Source of the DNA: Spizellomyces punctatus DAOM BR117
Taxonomy: Eukaryota; Chytridiomycota; Chytridiomycetes; Spizellomycetales; Spizellomycetaceae
DNA: 64,000 nucleotides
Reading direction: 5' to 3'
NCBI RefSeq assembly: GCF_000182565.1
Contig: NW_015971538.1
Location: 1,670,983-1,734,982 of the forward strand
A model generated the notes under the pieces. The model had not been told where the DNA came from. It searched no databases and saw only the letters and a program-made list of their open reading frames with translations. Positions within the stretch are counted from its first letter, which is position 1; each line of letters opens with the position of its first letter. The position numbers and the translations under genes were made by a program. Positions 1-14,137 of this stretch are shown piece after piece.

Positions 1-2530
1 TGCATACTAGAAATGGAGTTGCCCCATAAGAGAAAGTTGTTTTCCCATGCTCGGCCTTGCTAAAATTTCGGATTGCAAGTTCCAGAGTCCTACGGTTCTC
101 GGTCAACTTCAAGGGAGTGATAGCAACGTTGTTGGAGGTCCCCATGACCAAGAGGTCTGACTGGGAAGCGGCAGATCTCAAGCTGCTCAAAGAGGGCTGG
201 AGGTCTGATCGCGACAGTCACATGGGCTTGCTTACGTTCCCATCGCCCGCTGTTGCAAAGCGTGATATCTAAACGGGCATCAATCCTGTAGGCTACATGA
301 ATTGTCTTTCCACTGGTATTTTCCAACACATTTCTTCAGTGAATTGTTCCTGGCTCTATTCACATACCGGTGGACCTTTTATCCAGAATTTCTGCGTTGA
401 TGCTCTCCCATCTCCCTCCCTCAGCCCACTGGTTTCGGTGTTATGAGCCTCATCATCCAACTCTACCAAAACCCTTCAATGATTTCTCCTTTTCCTTATC
501 ATTGAGCTAAAAGATGCATGTCAATATGTAGAAGGTCTCACCGAGTTTTTGGTTAACCCCTTCCTTACTCAGCTGTCACCATCGGCCCCTTCCACCATGG
601 TAGCTACGTTGAAGATTGACCCACAGATGCAGTGACACTATTTGTTAGATGGCTTAATCTTGTCTATACATTCCTGCGTTCAGCTTACTTGCTGGCTTAT
701 GTATCTGAAGACAGTGTACAGAGAGGCAACGGTATATATTTGTGGAGCGACACAGGACTGCCTACGAATTCTTATAGAAGGCTGGTTAGTCTATCCAGGC
801 TACCCGGATATGGATGCGAGATTTTGTGACGATTGATGCTTGTACTGAACGACCGGCGATCCTCTTTGTTGGAGAATCGTAAGTTTGTTCGAGGTCAAGG
901 GAGACAAAATGCCTTTAGCACTCGTCTTGACTTTTGTCCTTTGTATTCAAAGCATGCCTAAGAATCACCACTTGGCTTTGATGATGCTGATTTTTACAGC
1001 TCTCAGCGATCTATCAGGATGTTGGGCTTATCATTCTTCTCTCGCTTCTTTTTTCCTACTTGCTTTTGTTTCTGGTTTCTTTTCTGTTTCTGTTTGTTTG
1101 GTTTCATGTTTGTACCGGTTAGGACACTAAATGCAGCAGGTGTCCTTGTCAATAGGGGTTGCTGACTGCCCGAAGCATACTCTCATCTTGCACATGTTGA
1201 CGATACTCCTCCCTATAATGAGGATCTTGCATGGATGAGTAACAGGAAAATCGAGCCAGACACACTTTTATCCCTGTAGCGAGTGTCAACTTTGGGCAAG
1301 CTATGATGTGAGGAGGAGAATAGTCAATTTTTACCATGATATGGCTAGGTGTCGTAAGCTGTCGTCTAACCTGCTTTCCCTGCCCCAACCGAGGTCCCCC
1401 GTGTTTCTCTTCGAGCTGGCAATGTGGCTGCTTCCCTGGCGCTGCTTACTGGCTTTCCAGTACCGCAACAGCAAAACTTGCTGATCGCAGACATATCCAT
1501 ATGACCGAAGGGTAGGGCGGCTGGTGGGACTATTTGTGCCTAGGAGTGCTTTCTTTTGTTGCGGATGGCGATAAGTTCATACTCGTAAACTCGATCAGGA
1601 CATCCTCAGCATTCGATTCGAACTCCCTTTACAATAGGTTCCTCTGATACCATTGTGTTAACATAGGTCATGGAGGCCGTTGGTTGAGAATGGCACTTCT
1701 CAACATCAATGGTGCTTTTCTCCTCCCTGCGCAGCATTGAACTGTCGAGAAAAGGCCTGCAGAACGGTCAAAACCCTTGGGCAAGCGCTGGAAATAGTGC
1801 TTTGCGAAACAAAATAGACGACTGGTTCGCGATTTCAACAGGTAGAGAGACGGAAAAGCGTTGAAATGGGTGTATGGCAGGTGGTTAAATGATGGCCTTT
1901 CCGCTGATTGCTGTAGGAATTCGGAATTGCCTGCATGATATACATAATACCATCACCCACAGAACCATTTTTGGAAATCTTGCAGTATATCTGTGGAACT
2001 ACGACTAGTAAACACTGCGATGCAATATTTTTGCTGTAATTCTGCAATTCCAACTGACCACCTGCTGCTGATTTTGACAGTATGCTCCAGCCTGTCAGCA
2101 ATCGGCTGATGCAAAGAAAATCACAATCAAGAGTCGTTTTTGTCCAGGAGGGATTTTTTCATTGCAAGCAATTAGGCTCATGCAACAAGCTAATAAATGT
2201 CTCCGGCATTCACTCTCATCCCTCTGGTAGAAGAGTCCACCACCTGAAGTAAAGTCAACCACGCCAAGGAGAATGCCGAAATCATCCAACTGATTCTTGA
2301 CATCATAATGGTACTAACAAAATAGGTGTGTTGAAGAAATAGGAGCTTGATTTGGGTGATCTCTTCCCTTAAAGATGGGTTCTAAACTATAGCCAAATCA
2401 TTTTCAGTGTAACATTCGACAGTTTGAACTTTTTCCGGATGCGATGTTTATTTTACAGCCGAGTTGGTACATGTGCATCTATCTAAATAAAAGCCGAAAA
2501 TAAACAGATGTGATTCTCCTTGCGTCCTTT
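1..2530. other. left-edge region with no supportable gene
   Basis: No open frame here is long or resembles a family I know. The longest minus-strand frames (about 64 and 88 codons, 2095-2289 and 1835-2101) lie next to each other in different frames and could be decayed or exon-sized fragments, but no splice pair joins them convincingly. The 3' end of the Lhs1 gene at 2531 points into this region, so its 3' UTR and terminator should lie just left of it. A distant or non-coding transcript cannot be excluded. Confidence 0.5.
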
Positions 2531-5500
2531 TCACAGCTCATCGTGTCCCCCTGCTTCTGTTTGGCCCTCCGGTTGTTCCTGTCGCGTAGTCTCCTTCTCC
2601 GCAGGCTCTTCAGACCCCTTAGGATTTTGGTCTTCCTCGGCCGCACCTGTAGGCGTCGAGGTAGGTGTTGTGCTTGAAGTCGATGTTGAAGCCTTGGGAC
2701 TTGGCTTTCGCTTCTTGGGTTTAGCCAACAGCTTTGACATCTCCTTTGTTATCTCCTGGGCTTTGGTCGAGAGATCGTTTGAAAGCAAGATAGGATGCTC
2801 GTGGGGTGCGAGCTTTGCCTGTTCCGCTTGTTTCGTACCCAGCCACTCTTCAGCTGCCGTTATGAGACTCTCGAATCTAGTCAATTCATTCTCGGTGAAC
2901 CGGCTCTCGTCGTCTGCTGTTAAATTTCTAAAGGATTTCAGGATGCTTTTGGCTGCGGATATCGCTGCCTGGAAGCCAGTAACTGCCTCTCCCCGCTTGC
3001 GATATTCACTCCGCTTGAAGAAAAGCGGCTCATGGACGTCCATTAGTACTTTGAGCCGAGACTTAAGATCCTCGGTAGGCGCTACGTCCGCCTCTTCGTA
3101 GAGCCAATCTGACATCTCGTCAAGTTTCTCCTTGAATGCCAGCCGTTCATCCTCGGTTGTGGTAAGTTCCACCTCATCATCGTAGAGGAATTCTTTGCTA
3201 CTGTAAACGAACGCTTCTAGACTATTCCTGGCTTCTTCACGCGCACGCTTTTCGGCGTCCGCACGGTCAAGAGCGGCAAGTCTTCAAAATGTCCAGGGTC
3301 AGCCATGGTACACACTGGTAACATAGCTGCATTGTAGCACATACTTTTTCTTGGCTTCTGCCTTGTACTCTTCGTCTATGGGCTTAATGGTTTCCCACTC
3401 GATGGTAATCGGAAGCTTTACTGTTTCAATTGTAATCTTCACGGCTGGCACGGTGCTGTTTGCTGTATCGGTTTCGGCATCTGGTGAGTCCGACTTCGCT
3501 TCTTCAGGCTTCTGCTCTTCTTCGCCTTCTTTTTTCTGCATGTGAAGTATGTAAGTGTTTGAATTCAGGCTGAAATATATTTGTTACGAACCTCTGCATT
3601 TTCGCCACTGCCGTTATCTTTCTTTCCCGTAAAGAAATTCATGACCGTATCTGTGCTGACTCGGTTATCTTCCAGTGAACGAGGACTGACAGCTTGCTTT
3701 CGCAATACCTCTAAGAGATGGACCATCCTTGGTGTCCTTGTCCGTCTGCTCCACCTCGAACTGGGCGGTAGCTTCGCCAACGGAAACGAGTCCCGACTCG
3801 GTCAGCTCAATTAAAGACTTGACTTTGGGATCCCCAAAAGCACGATTCTTGAACTTGTCGACTGCGTCAGTAACACCGCCGACATGTGCGCGGAGAATGA
3901 CAGGCTTATTGCCAGTTCTGTTGGTTGAAAACGGTCAAATTTCTGACCGAGTGCCAATCCATGTTCTCCCAAACATACTTGTATGCGAGTTCATAATCAA
4001 AATCCGTTTTCCGCTTGAAATTCATCAATTTCTTGGCGCCTAGAACCGTCTTGTTGCTAAAGAGAGTTGTCCGGAAAGTGCGGTTCGCTGCATCCTCTAT
4101 AGGTCAAGGCTCCGTTCAGAATAATCATATGCGAGTAAAGTGTCTAGGTATGTATGTACTCGACCGACCTTTTGGTTCCGCATCGTATACCACTTCAATG
4201 GGATGGATATTGATGTCCTTGACACGGATTTCCTTGACCCTAAATTGCCTGCTAAGAGTAGCAGCCTCGAGTCCTGCTCCCATTACTGCAGCTTCATCGG
4301 CGTTCACATTTTTCGCAATCTTCTCTTCGCCCACCAGATCAATCAGCGCAGCTTGAATGAACGGGATTCTGCCGCCTCCACCCACTAGTACCAGTGAGTC
4401 AATGTCTGCAACGGTCAAATTTGCCTGCGCCAGAACCGATTTCACAGGATCCTGAACTCTGCTCTTCACATCGTTTGATATATCTTCCAGCGTAGATCGC
4501 GTGACTAGTACCTTGAAATCGAGATCTTCCATGAGGCCCTCGACAGATGAGATTGTTTCCTGGTTTGCACTTAAAATCTGCTTGACACGGTTGGCTTCCT
4601 TTAATAGTTTAGCCATAGCTCTAGAGTCTTGGAACACATCGCCTTTGAGCTTGTCGCCGGCCTTCTTTGCAAACTGTTCCGCGAGATGCTGCTGCAGCTT
4701 CACATCGACCGAGTGGCCACCCAGACTGGCATCGTAACCAGTCGCTTTCACTTCCAATTCGGTAACGTTTCTGGCGCCTTTCTTTGGCTCTACACTTTGG
4801 AATTTGACTAGTGCCGCCACAGTGCCTCCAGCGCCCATGTCGTAGAAGATATGATACTGCGGATGCGGGAAAGACCGACCGCTCGCGTAATTCAAAGCGA
4901 CTAGGACAATGGTTAGACTCATGACCAAGGTTCGAGTGGCTCAAAGTTTGCATCGTACCAGCAGTTTCGTCATTCATCAACATCAAGACGCGCAGACCTG
5001 CCAGCTCAGCTGCGTCTAGTAAAGCCCTGCGCTCAAAATGTCCCCAATAAGGTGGAACCTACAGCAACAGTTTCAAATAAACATTGATTCGATTGTCTTC
5101 AAAGTGGCAACCGACACCCACCGTGATAACAGCTCCAGTAACTACTTCTCCACCAGCAACTTCTGCCTGGTGCTTTGCTTGCGCCAATTGCATGGCGACG
5201 AGCTCCTCTACTGTGTACACAGTTTTATCATCGTATTTAAACGCCACCGTACCCCGTTTTGCATCTTTGACCATGGAGTTGGTGAACGTCTTTCGATATT
5301 CTTCTGCTATGGGGTCATCATAGAGCTTTCCGAGGAGGTTCTTCAAAGCGCCGTACGTATCTTGGGGGAATCGAGTTGCCTATTTATTCCAAATATTTCA
5401 AAGAATAACATAAATATGGATGTCTTGCGGGAGCCGTTTACAACCGGAAATGTCCTACCAACGACACGGCATCAGACCCATATCGTCTATCACCATCGCG

Positions 5501-5704
5501 AACTAACACAATGGCTGGTGTTTTCCGTTTGGACTCGGCATTTAGAACAATATCAAGAGGTATGCCTGGCTTTACAATGGACACTTTGAACCAATCTGTG
5601 CCATAGTCAATCCCAATTACGGCGGCCGATGCTGGTTGCAATGATGCAACGAGGATGCATAATCCTATTCCCCACAAGGCGAATATAGGATATAGAAACC
5701 GCAT
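2531..5704 (-). CDS. LHS1: ER lumenal Hsp70-family chaperone, Lhs1/GRP170 (HYOU1) type
   Basis: Large Hsp70-related chaperone of the ER lumen; family members act as nucleotide exchange factors for BiP/Kar2 and help protein import and folding. The first exon (from 5704) encodes a signal peptide of about 27 residues ending in PASA, followed directly by the Hsp70 phosphate-binding start VIGIDYGTDWFKVSIVKPG. Later exons carry ITVPPYWGHFERRALLDAA, the VLVGGGGRIPFIQ motif and NADEAAVMGAG. The C-terminal part is a charged, low-complexity extension typical of Lhs1/GRP170 rather than BiP. The last four residues are HDEL, the ER retention signal. There are several short introns; the join after DAVSL (acceptor AATAG) and the one before VPPYWG are clear, while joins between 3.1 and 4.1 kb were not all resolved. 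Start chosen because it gives the signal peptide. Identification as Lhs1 is strong. Confidence 0.93.
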
Positions 5705-6315
5705 TGCCCTAGTTTGAAGAGGGGGTCAACACGCCAGAGGGTTGCGTTATGAAGAGATGAAAGCAAGATCTCGCTCAGTGCCCTCCCGTTGGCAACAAGT
5801 CGAGTATGACTCATGCGAGGCAGGACGCGACGTGGCGGTTTCTCGATGGCCTTCCATGGGCACAGGAACACCCAAAACCATTTGTTTGAATGAACGACAG
5901 GTCTTTGTTACGACGTTAACGACGACGTGGTGATGAACCATGCAAGATCAGATCATTGCTTGGTCTTCTCAGCCTGAGGATTTCCTTCGTTCTTGATATG
6001 GTGAGTTATGCCGCCAGACAACTTCCATGTACGTAATTGAACCTTGATTCGCTGGCTCATCGTTGGGAAGCGAGGTTTAAGATGGAAAGTGCGCTGTATT
6101 TCCCGATACGATTCAGGAATCGGGATTTGCTGTCAGAGGCTGTCAGATGGATCTTTTCATAGCAAAAAAAATAATGTACAAAAGAACCTATGCTAGATAG
6201 TGCTAAATGCAGCAATATCAACAAAAAACAACAGCAATCGAATACACTCTTCGTCAATGCAGATCTTATAGTCATGGTCGTAATTCATCACTCTCGCATA
6301 ACCAACTAGGAATAA
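5705..6315. other. intergenic region, presumed Lhs1 promoter
   Basis: About 610 bp between the 5' end of the Lhs1 gene and the 3' end of the next minus-strand gene. I see no coding pattern. An ER-chaperone promoter would be expected to hold unfolded-protein-response elements, but I could not identify one with confidence. Confidence 0.5.
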
Positions 6316-7539
6316 TCATGCAATGTCCGCAACAGCCCCTGCGGGGGGACCTGGGAAATCTTTCTTTAATCCAACGACCCTCAGAACCTTGTTAGCCGTT
6401 CCTTTCAAAATCCCTGGTTTTTCGGTGACAGGTTTTTTTGCAATCTCCATCTCTGCAAACTCCCCTATACGCACAGGAAACATTTCCAAGAACCCAGTTC
6501 GTTTCTGGTACCTTGCCAATTTGAGCGCAATCCGCCACTCTACGACGCTCAGTTCTGCACGGAGAATACCGTAGAGCTGATGATGAGTTATAGGTTCGAT
6601 AGGGAGGTTGGTTTCGAGGGAAGCCGTCGCGTCGTCGATGAGGCTCATGAACCCAGTTGTTGCATGTTCGTAGAGATACGGGGTTTTGGCAACAGGGGCA
6701 TAATAGGCGGCATATGTGAGATAGGTTCGGCAGGAGGGGCAGAGCTGGGTGTTTGGAATCGGAATAATGACAGGCAAATGGGTGCTGTGGGGATCTTCGG
6801 GATGTCGCAAGGGAATAAGGTTCTGCAAAAGTTTCAATGGATAATGTGACAACGTCGAAGGTATATCATGATGACAGATTGTTCAACCTACCTCCAAAAT
6901 ATCCATCAGATCACCCCTGTAACTCGTCAAAGCTCCAATCTTGTTTTCTGAACTCTTTGCACACCTTTTCTTTATTTGTCTTGCAAGTACATCAGGATGA
7001 GGCCGACCAGCCAATTTCAATCCCTTCTTTTTCAACAGCTCCGTTTTGGTTTGAGCTCTTTTCGCGTCTTCTTCCGATATTTCCTGCTTGTTTTCATCCC
7101 ATCCGCCTGTGCGACGGGGCAGGTGTTCGGCTAAGGTTCCTGAAGTAGCAGAATTGCGAAGACCCACAGCAGGATCGGTCGCTGGGTCTGGGGCGGTAGT
7201 CTCCTGTTTAGTATCTTTAGTATCTTTGTTGCTTTGATTGTTTTGACCACCCGTCAGTACGCTCGGAAGCATATTAAGAATGTGGGACGAGTTTTGTTCT
7301 TCCTTTTCAGCCTCTTCCTGTGCTTGGGAGGCAAGTTCTGCCTGCCTCAGTTCCTCTACCTGCTTCCAAATACAGGTGCACGGACCCAGCGTAGTCGGGC
7401 GGGGTGGAATTATGGCAGTTTGAGGCATTTTTTTGTGTGTTGCAGCCAATGGAGAAAATGTGGGAAGCAGCGCTTCTAAAGAAGGATTGGTTTGCTGCAT
7501 ATTATGGACTACTTCCGACAAGGCATTACGTAGCATCAA
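6316..7539 (-). CDS. hypothetical protein, 384 aa, two exons
   Basis: Two exons join in frame: 7539-6892 and 6822-6316, with a 69-nt intron (GTAGGT...TTTTGCAG). The N-terminal part is a polar, glutamate/lysine-rich stretch. The middle is basic. The C-terminal half is better ordered, with a CPSC pair in LCPSCRTYLTYAAYY and a predicted helical segment around VEWRIALKLARYQKRTGF. No signal peptide or transmembrane segment is evident, and I do not recognise the family. The long open frame on both sides of a well-formed intron supports a real gene. It lies on the same strand as Lhs1 and the MYND protein, but each is separated by its own intergenic gap. Confidence 0.7.
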
Positions 7540-7748
7540 GCTTTGAACGCTTGTCCCTCTTTACATAGCCCTGGGGTGAAAAGTAAAGGGTCCACATGAC
7601 GCCATAAAAACGTCTTCATTTCAAAAGCCTAAGGCCACTTTACGGGAAGTACATGTGCATGATGCACATTACGAACGTTAAACACATCCCAGAGGCGACC
7701 AACCGTCCAAGATCCTACAGCCGTTACAGATACGCCACAAATACAAAC

Positions 7749-9795
7749 TTAATTGAAACCAAAAATAAAACCATTCGACCATCCCGGAAGGTTTATGTCT
7801 TTCTTCCACAAGAAGACAGGCTGCCTAAACGGATTCAGAACCGGTTCTACAGTCAATGGACATCCGATCTGCGCGAGTTGCTTGCCGATGAGTTCTGCGG
7901 TATGCTCCATCTCCTCCGTCATCAAAGTCTTCTGCCCGTTCTCAATCAAAAGTTTCAGTGCCGGCCCCCACGTTGGTGAAGCCAGGAGACCAGAGTTCAT
8001 TATCACCACCAAATCAGGCTTGCCGGTTCCGAATGGTAAACCTTCGGCTTTGTATGCCTCACCGCTATACTGCTCTGGAGAGTACATGCCTGGTCGAAGG
8101 GTTATGAGGATTGTGCTGCCCATCGTTTCATTGCGGATGCCGAGAGTGGCATGGGGTCCTGGAAGGCGGGGGGAAATGGCTGGTGAGATCATGTGGACAG
8201 CAATGTCGGTTTTGGGCAGAAGAGATAGAAGGACTTCAAAGAGAGCAGTGAGATCGGCTTCTTTTTCAGCTCCCAGAAGATGAATAGTTATTTGACGCCG
8301 GCCTAGGTAATGCAAGACCCGTGAGAAATCCATGTTTCATGGCATATCCGGTAGCAAAATCATACCCTCGACTTCCGCAATGTTGTCCAGAGCGTACTTG
8401 TTAATCAAATGCCACAGGGTCATCGGCACTTCCAGGACCAAAGCAGCAGGATCGGACAAGGGAATATTACGAAGCTCATAGAACTTTCTCCACGAGTCAA
8501 TATCTCGTAGATTCGTCCCTTCAGGATAAGGAGCCGATAATGGATAGAGTTGCATGGACAATCCAAATAACTTGAAACGCTCCAGCGGATCCTGAACATT
8601 TGCTACTTGCAGCTGTGCAAGCTGCTGCGCCGCTAGTTCGCCGTATGGGACGTGACTATAGCAGTGGCATAACCGCCGGAAAACCCCTACGTTGTGAACA
8701 TCATTGTGGATGAGGAAATTGACCTGGTTGTAGGCATGAAGTTGTTTTTTGTCGTTGTAATAATCAAACGGGAAGTCATGGCGGTTCTCCTTCTCGATGC
8801 GGGACATGTGCGCTTTGAAAACGGGACATACTTGTTTGTGCGTTGTCCAATCCTTTTTCTATGGTTAAGATATAAAGATTTATTTCGTTAGACACAACAG
8901 TCAGTTCCCTACCAAAACGGCTACGTACCGCGCACTCAGGGCCGCAATAAATTATAGCTTTGCAAGCACTGCATTGACTGGCCTTTCCTTCAATCTCCTT
9001 CTTGCACACAAAACATCCGCGTTCCGGCGCCGAGATGAAGACAGGTTTCCCATTTTCGTCCAAGTTTGCTGGTTTCTGAGCAGCTGACTGCTTTGCTGTT
9101 TGCTCCTGTCGCTTTTTTGCATATTCTGCAATTTCGGATGATAGCTGCTCAGCAGCGCCAACCTTTACGTCGAACTTTTTCATTCGCTTGGCGACATCGG
9201 CCACAACGTCATTAGAGCATTGCCGGCTATGCAGGAAGGCAGCAATACGGGGGCGATGAACCGGCTGCTCATCCATTGGACGTGCCATTGCCTTGACCAG
9301 GACAGCAGCAATCTGGATGGCAGTGGCCTTCTTTTGACCAGAAGGGAGTGTTTCAAATGCGCGCAATACACCATCTTCAGATACAGCTATGGCCCTTCCA
9401 CTAACTCCCACGTCAAACAACTCATCAACAATCGGGGCATCGACGGCAGCTTCCGTGAGCTCCTCTGCCTCCTCAACAAGGGACTTTGGTCTCCAGTTTG
9501 CCAGAGCATTGACCTGCAATATAATGCGAATCTATCAGTCACAATGTCTGTATCGTTCCAGAATCTTGCGACAGCTAACCTTTTTCTCTCCCATGAGACT
9601 CTTCACCAATATCCAAAGCAGTGTTGGCATTATCAGCGTTCCGAGTAGTGCACCTGCCACATGGGGTAACTCGTCTATCGCTTTGGCTGGATCCGTAGAT
9701 AAGTGAGTAATGAATAAGAAAAAGTCGTCCAGCAGAGACGCTGTGCTGCCAGTTGCGTTTGTTCCATTGAGTGGAACATCTTCGAAGCTGGCCAT
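7749..9795 (-). CDS. MYND zinc-finger protein with Mss51-like C-terminal domain
   Basis: Four exons (9795-9580, 9513-8929, 8858-8366, 8302-7749) join in frame to 615 aa. Exon 1 contains a hydrophobic segment (about residues 45-65), probably a membrane anchor. Exons 2-3 form a MYND zinc finger, CFVCKKEIEG...CSACKAIIYCGPECA, completed across the intron by KKDWTTHKQVC, giving all expected Cys/His ligands. The C-terminal 250 residues resemble the domain of mitochondrial Mss51, with the landmark RRQITIHLLGAE. Yeast Mss51 activates COX1 mRNA translation; other MYND/Mss51-C proteins are poorly characterised, so function here is inferred. The third intron (8365-8303, GTATGA...CCTAG) is 63 nt, a multiple of three, and contains an in-frame TGA; removing it restores the family pattern. 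The N-terminal about 165 residues before the finger are not Mss51-like. Confidence 0.82.
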
Positions 9796-10282
9796 CTTTC
9801 ACAATCTGACCCCACACTAAGAATACCACCCAAGGGCTGGAAGATAAAAAGGGCGCTGACGGCCAGGCAAGTTGGAGGTCAACATTCCCCACCACGTGAT
9901 GCGGCTTAGTATATAGAACAATCGACTGAAATTCAACAGCGCCCATGAGTCGTCGTTGTCGTCGTCCTCGTTGCCGTTGCCATTATGTTTTTCGTCGTCG
10001 TCGTCGTCGCAATTGTCATGCTATGTTTATGAATAAAATAAATCCATCTTGTACATAAAAATGAAAGTCCGTTGAATTTCGAGTCCCAAAAATGGCTTCT
10101 TCCAGAGGCGGCGCCACGCGTTGATCCCAAAATCCAGTCGCCCTTTTCACGCGCTATTTAACGCTCTTCCTTTCATAATTGCCGTTTGTTTGAGCATCCC
10201 TTTTTCTCATCCCACTCATCGTTAGAACAGCTGCTTTGTTAGCTGGCTCCCATTTCACAGGCTTAGAACCGTACTTTTGAAC
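9796..10282. promoter_or_regulatory. divergent promoter region between MYND gene and GFA1
   Basis: A 487-bp gap separates two divergently transcribed starts (9795 minus, 10283 plus), so both promoters must lie here. It contains a CGT/GTC trinucleotide-rich tract at about 9949-10010, annotated separately. No clear TATA box was assigned. Confidence 0.5.
9949..10010. repeat. imperfect GTC trinucleotide microsatellite
   Basis: Two runs of GTC/CGT triplets (9949-9967 and 9991-10010) separated by degenerate triplets (ctcgttgccgttgcc). It lies in the divergent promoter region and not in a supported reading frame. Confidence 0.85.
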
Positions 10283-12617
<2,335 letters not shown>

Positions 12618-12796
12618 AGAAGAAAAATAGGTTAATATTGTTGCGGTGGGAGTGGCAAGTTGTTGTATGGGGGGACTATTTTCAATGTTGATTATCTGGG
12701 TCAATGAAAAATCTTGCTTGCCAGTGCAAATGTCGTTGACGGAATTCGAACTCGCCATTCCAATGGTTTTTTTTTCTTTCACAAGCCACATCCTTT

Positions 12797-12813
12797 CACG
12801 TGTGGACTATAAA
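12797..12813 (+). promoter_or_regulatory. E-box plus TATA-like core promoter
   Basis: CACGTG at 12797-12802 and TATAAA at 12808-12813, about 190 bp after the GFA1 stop codon and followed by a pyrimidine-rich, ATG-poor stretch. The orientation fits transcription to the right, toward the cyclin gene 1.3 kb away. Evidence is motif-only. Confidence 0.4.
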
Positions 12814-13911
12814 TGCTCGCCCCAACCGCTTTCCGTTCTGCTTTCTTTATCCAACCAATTACACACAGTGATGATGAGCGCGAGAATCTCCTAGTCCTCC
12901 GGGTGCAAGCCTGTGGTTAGGATTGTGAGAGAGAAGTGCGCTGCCCAAAATAACTTGTTACATGGTGCGCACTGGTCGTCTCTGAGCTGGTTACCCCAGC
13001 AGCACACGGATTGCAGTAAAAAGGTGAGTTGACGTGTTTTGAACGAGTAGTGGTAGAGATGGACTAGTGGGAGGGGATGACCATGCATACTCCGACGAAT
13101 ACAATGGGGAATTGCATTTTATTATAGACTACAGACGGTATCTGATCCCAGAGAGATGGTGGACTCTGACGAGGGAGCAATGGGTTTTTATGAATATTGA
13201 ACTCATGTCCCTTTTTGTTTTTTGTTTAGTGTTTTTGTGTGGACTCGATTTGTTCAGAGCGGGGTAAGAAGGCATTTGCGTGGTGTTGGCCCTTTGAATT
13301 CAATCCACTGCCAGCGGCACAAATCTTTTTGCTGTGCACTGTTTGGCTGTGTGCACTGGATTGTGTAAGAGGGCCTGATTCCATGGATCCAGAGGCCAAG
13401 GCATGGCCGCCAGTCTGCAATGCATGATTGTTTGTTTGTTGTCGTTCCAATGAGCTCTCGCAGCCTATCCACACCATACATGACGTTCATTGTCAAACCA
13501 CAAAATCTGATGCTGGGTGCTTGTAACTAGTGGTGATCCATGTTTGTCAAAAGATTGCAGTTATGACTTGCGTTGACCCCATCTGTCTTGTCCATTACCG
13601 CCATCACTTACCGCCCGTGGCCTCCAGTGATTCCCCCATGGCCATGTTCTGTTTATGGACTGGCTATGCCTTTTCCTCTTTGTTTTATGAATCGCATGGC
13701 ATACAAACGAGCTCTTTTCTACTCTTCTAGTTGCTTTGTAGTTACTGTTATTTCATTTGTGTGCTCAAGATGCACTTTCATGACGTTTTCAATTTCTTTT
13801 ATTTTTTAATTTGAACAGAATGGTTCAATTGAAAGGAGAGGAGGGGTTAATACGCGCAAGACACGCATGGAGTCTGAAATTAACTAACGCGTTATTCTCC
13901 CCCCTTGTGGA

Positions 13912-13950
13912 TCTCCTCCTCCCCTCCTCCTCCCTCCTCCCTCCTCGCAG
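13912..13950 (+). repeat. CCT/CTC polypyrimidine tract ending in CGCAG
   Basis: Nearly pure C/T tract of about 39 nt, built from CTC and CCT units, terminating in a CAG acceptor. It could be a splice-site tract for a 5' UTR intron of the cyclin gene, or a simple microsatellite with promoter activity. Both readings are unproved. Confidence 0.7.
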
Positions 13951-14137
13951 CTCTTTTGCTCTTGGGTTTTCTGTCCTCTTTATCCTCGCCTTTTTGTGCA
14001 CGACTCTTTCGCTCCCTCTCACAGCAGACAAGGGAAACTCCAGTCGAGAGGACAAAAAGAGCGACAAAAACCCAACGAAGCGCGCGGTCATTAGCATCTC
14101 CGACGGGGAGTAGCAGATCGCAAACTGACAAGAGATC

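Larger units (their letters stand above)
12618..14137. other. long gene-free region upstream of cyclin, with TATA-like site and pyrimidine tract
   Basis: About 1.5 kb between GFA1 and the cyclin start. It contains a CACGTG E-box (12797-12802) six bases before TATAAA (12808-12813), followed by a pyrimidine-rich stretch, which looks like a core promoter. Near the end (13912-13950) is a long CT-rich tract ending CGCAG, a good 3' splice site. A simple reading is that the cyclin mRNA starts near 12.84 kb and has a long, perhaps spliced, leader; this is inference. Small open frames occur but none resembles a protein family. Confidence 0.5.

Noticed and set aside
1835-2289. Two adjacent minus-strand frames as a small gene
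   Set aside because: They are in different frames with no convincing splice pair and match no family I know.
8337-8339. In-frame TGA in the MYND gene as a recoded (selenocysteine) codon
   Set aside because: A 63-nt intron with good GT and AG ends removes it and restores the Mss51-like sequence; the family is not a selenoprotein family.
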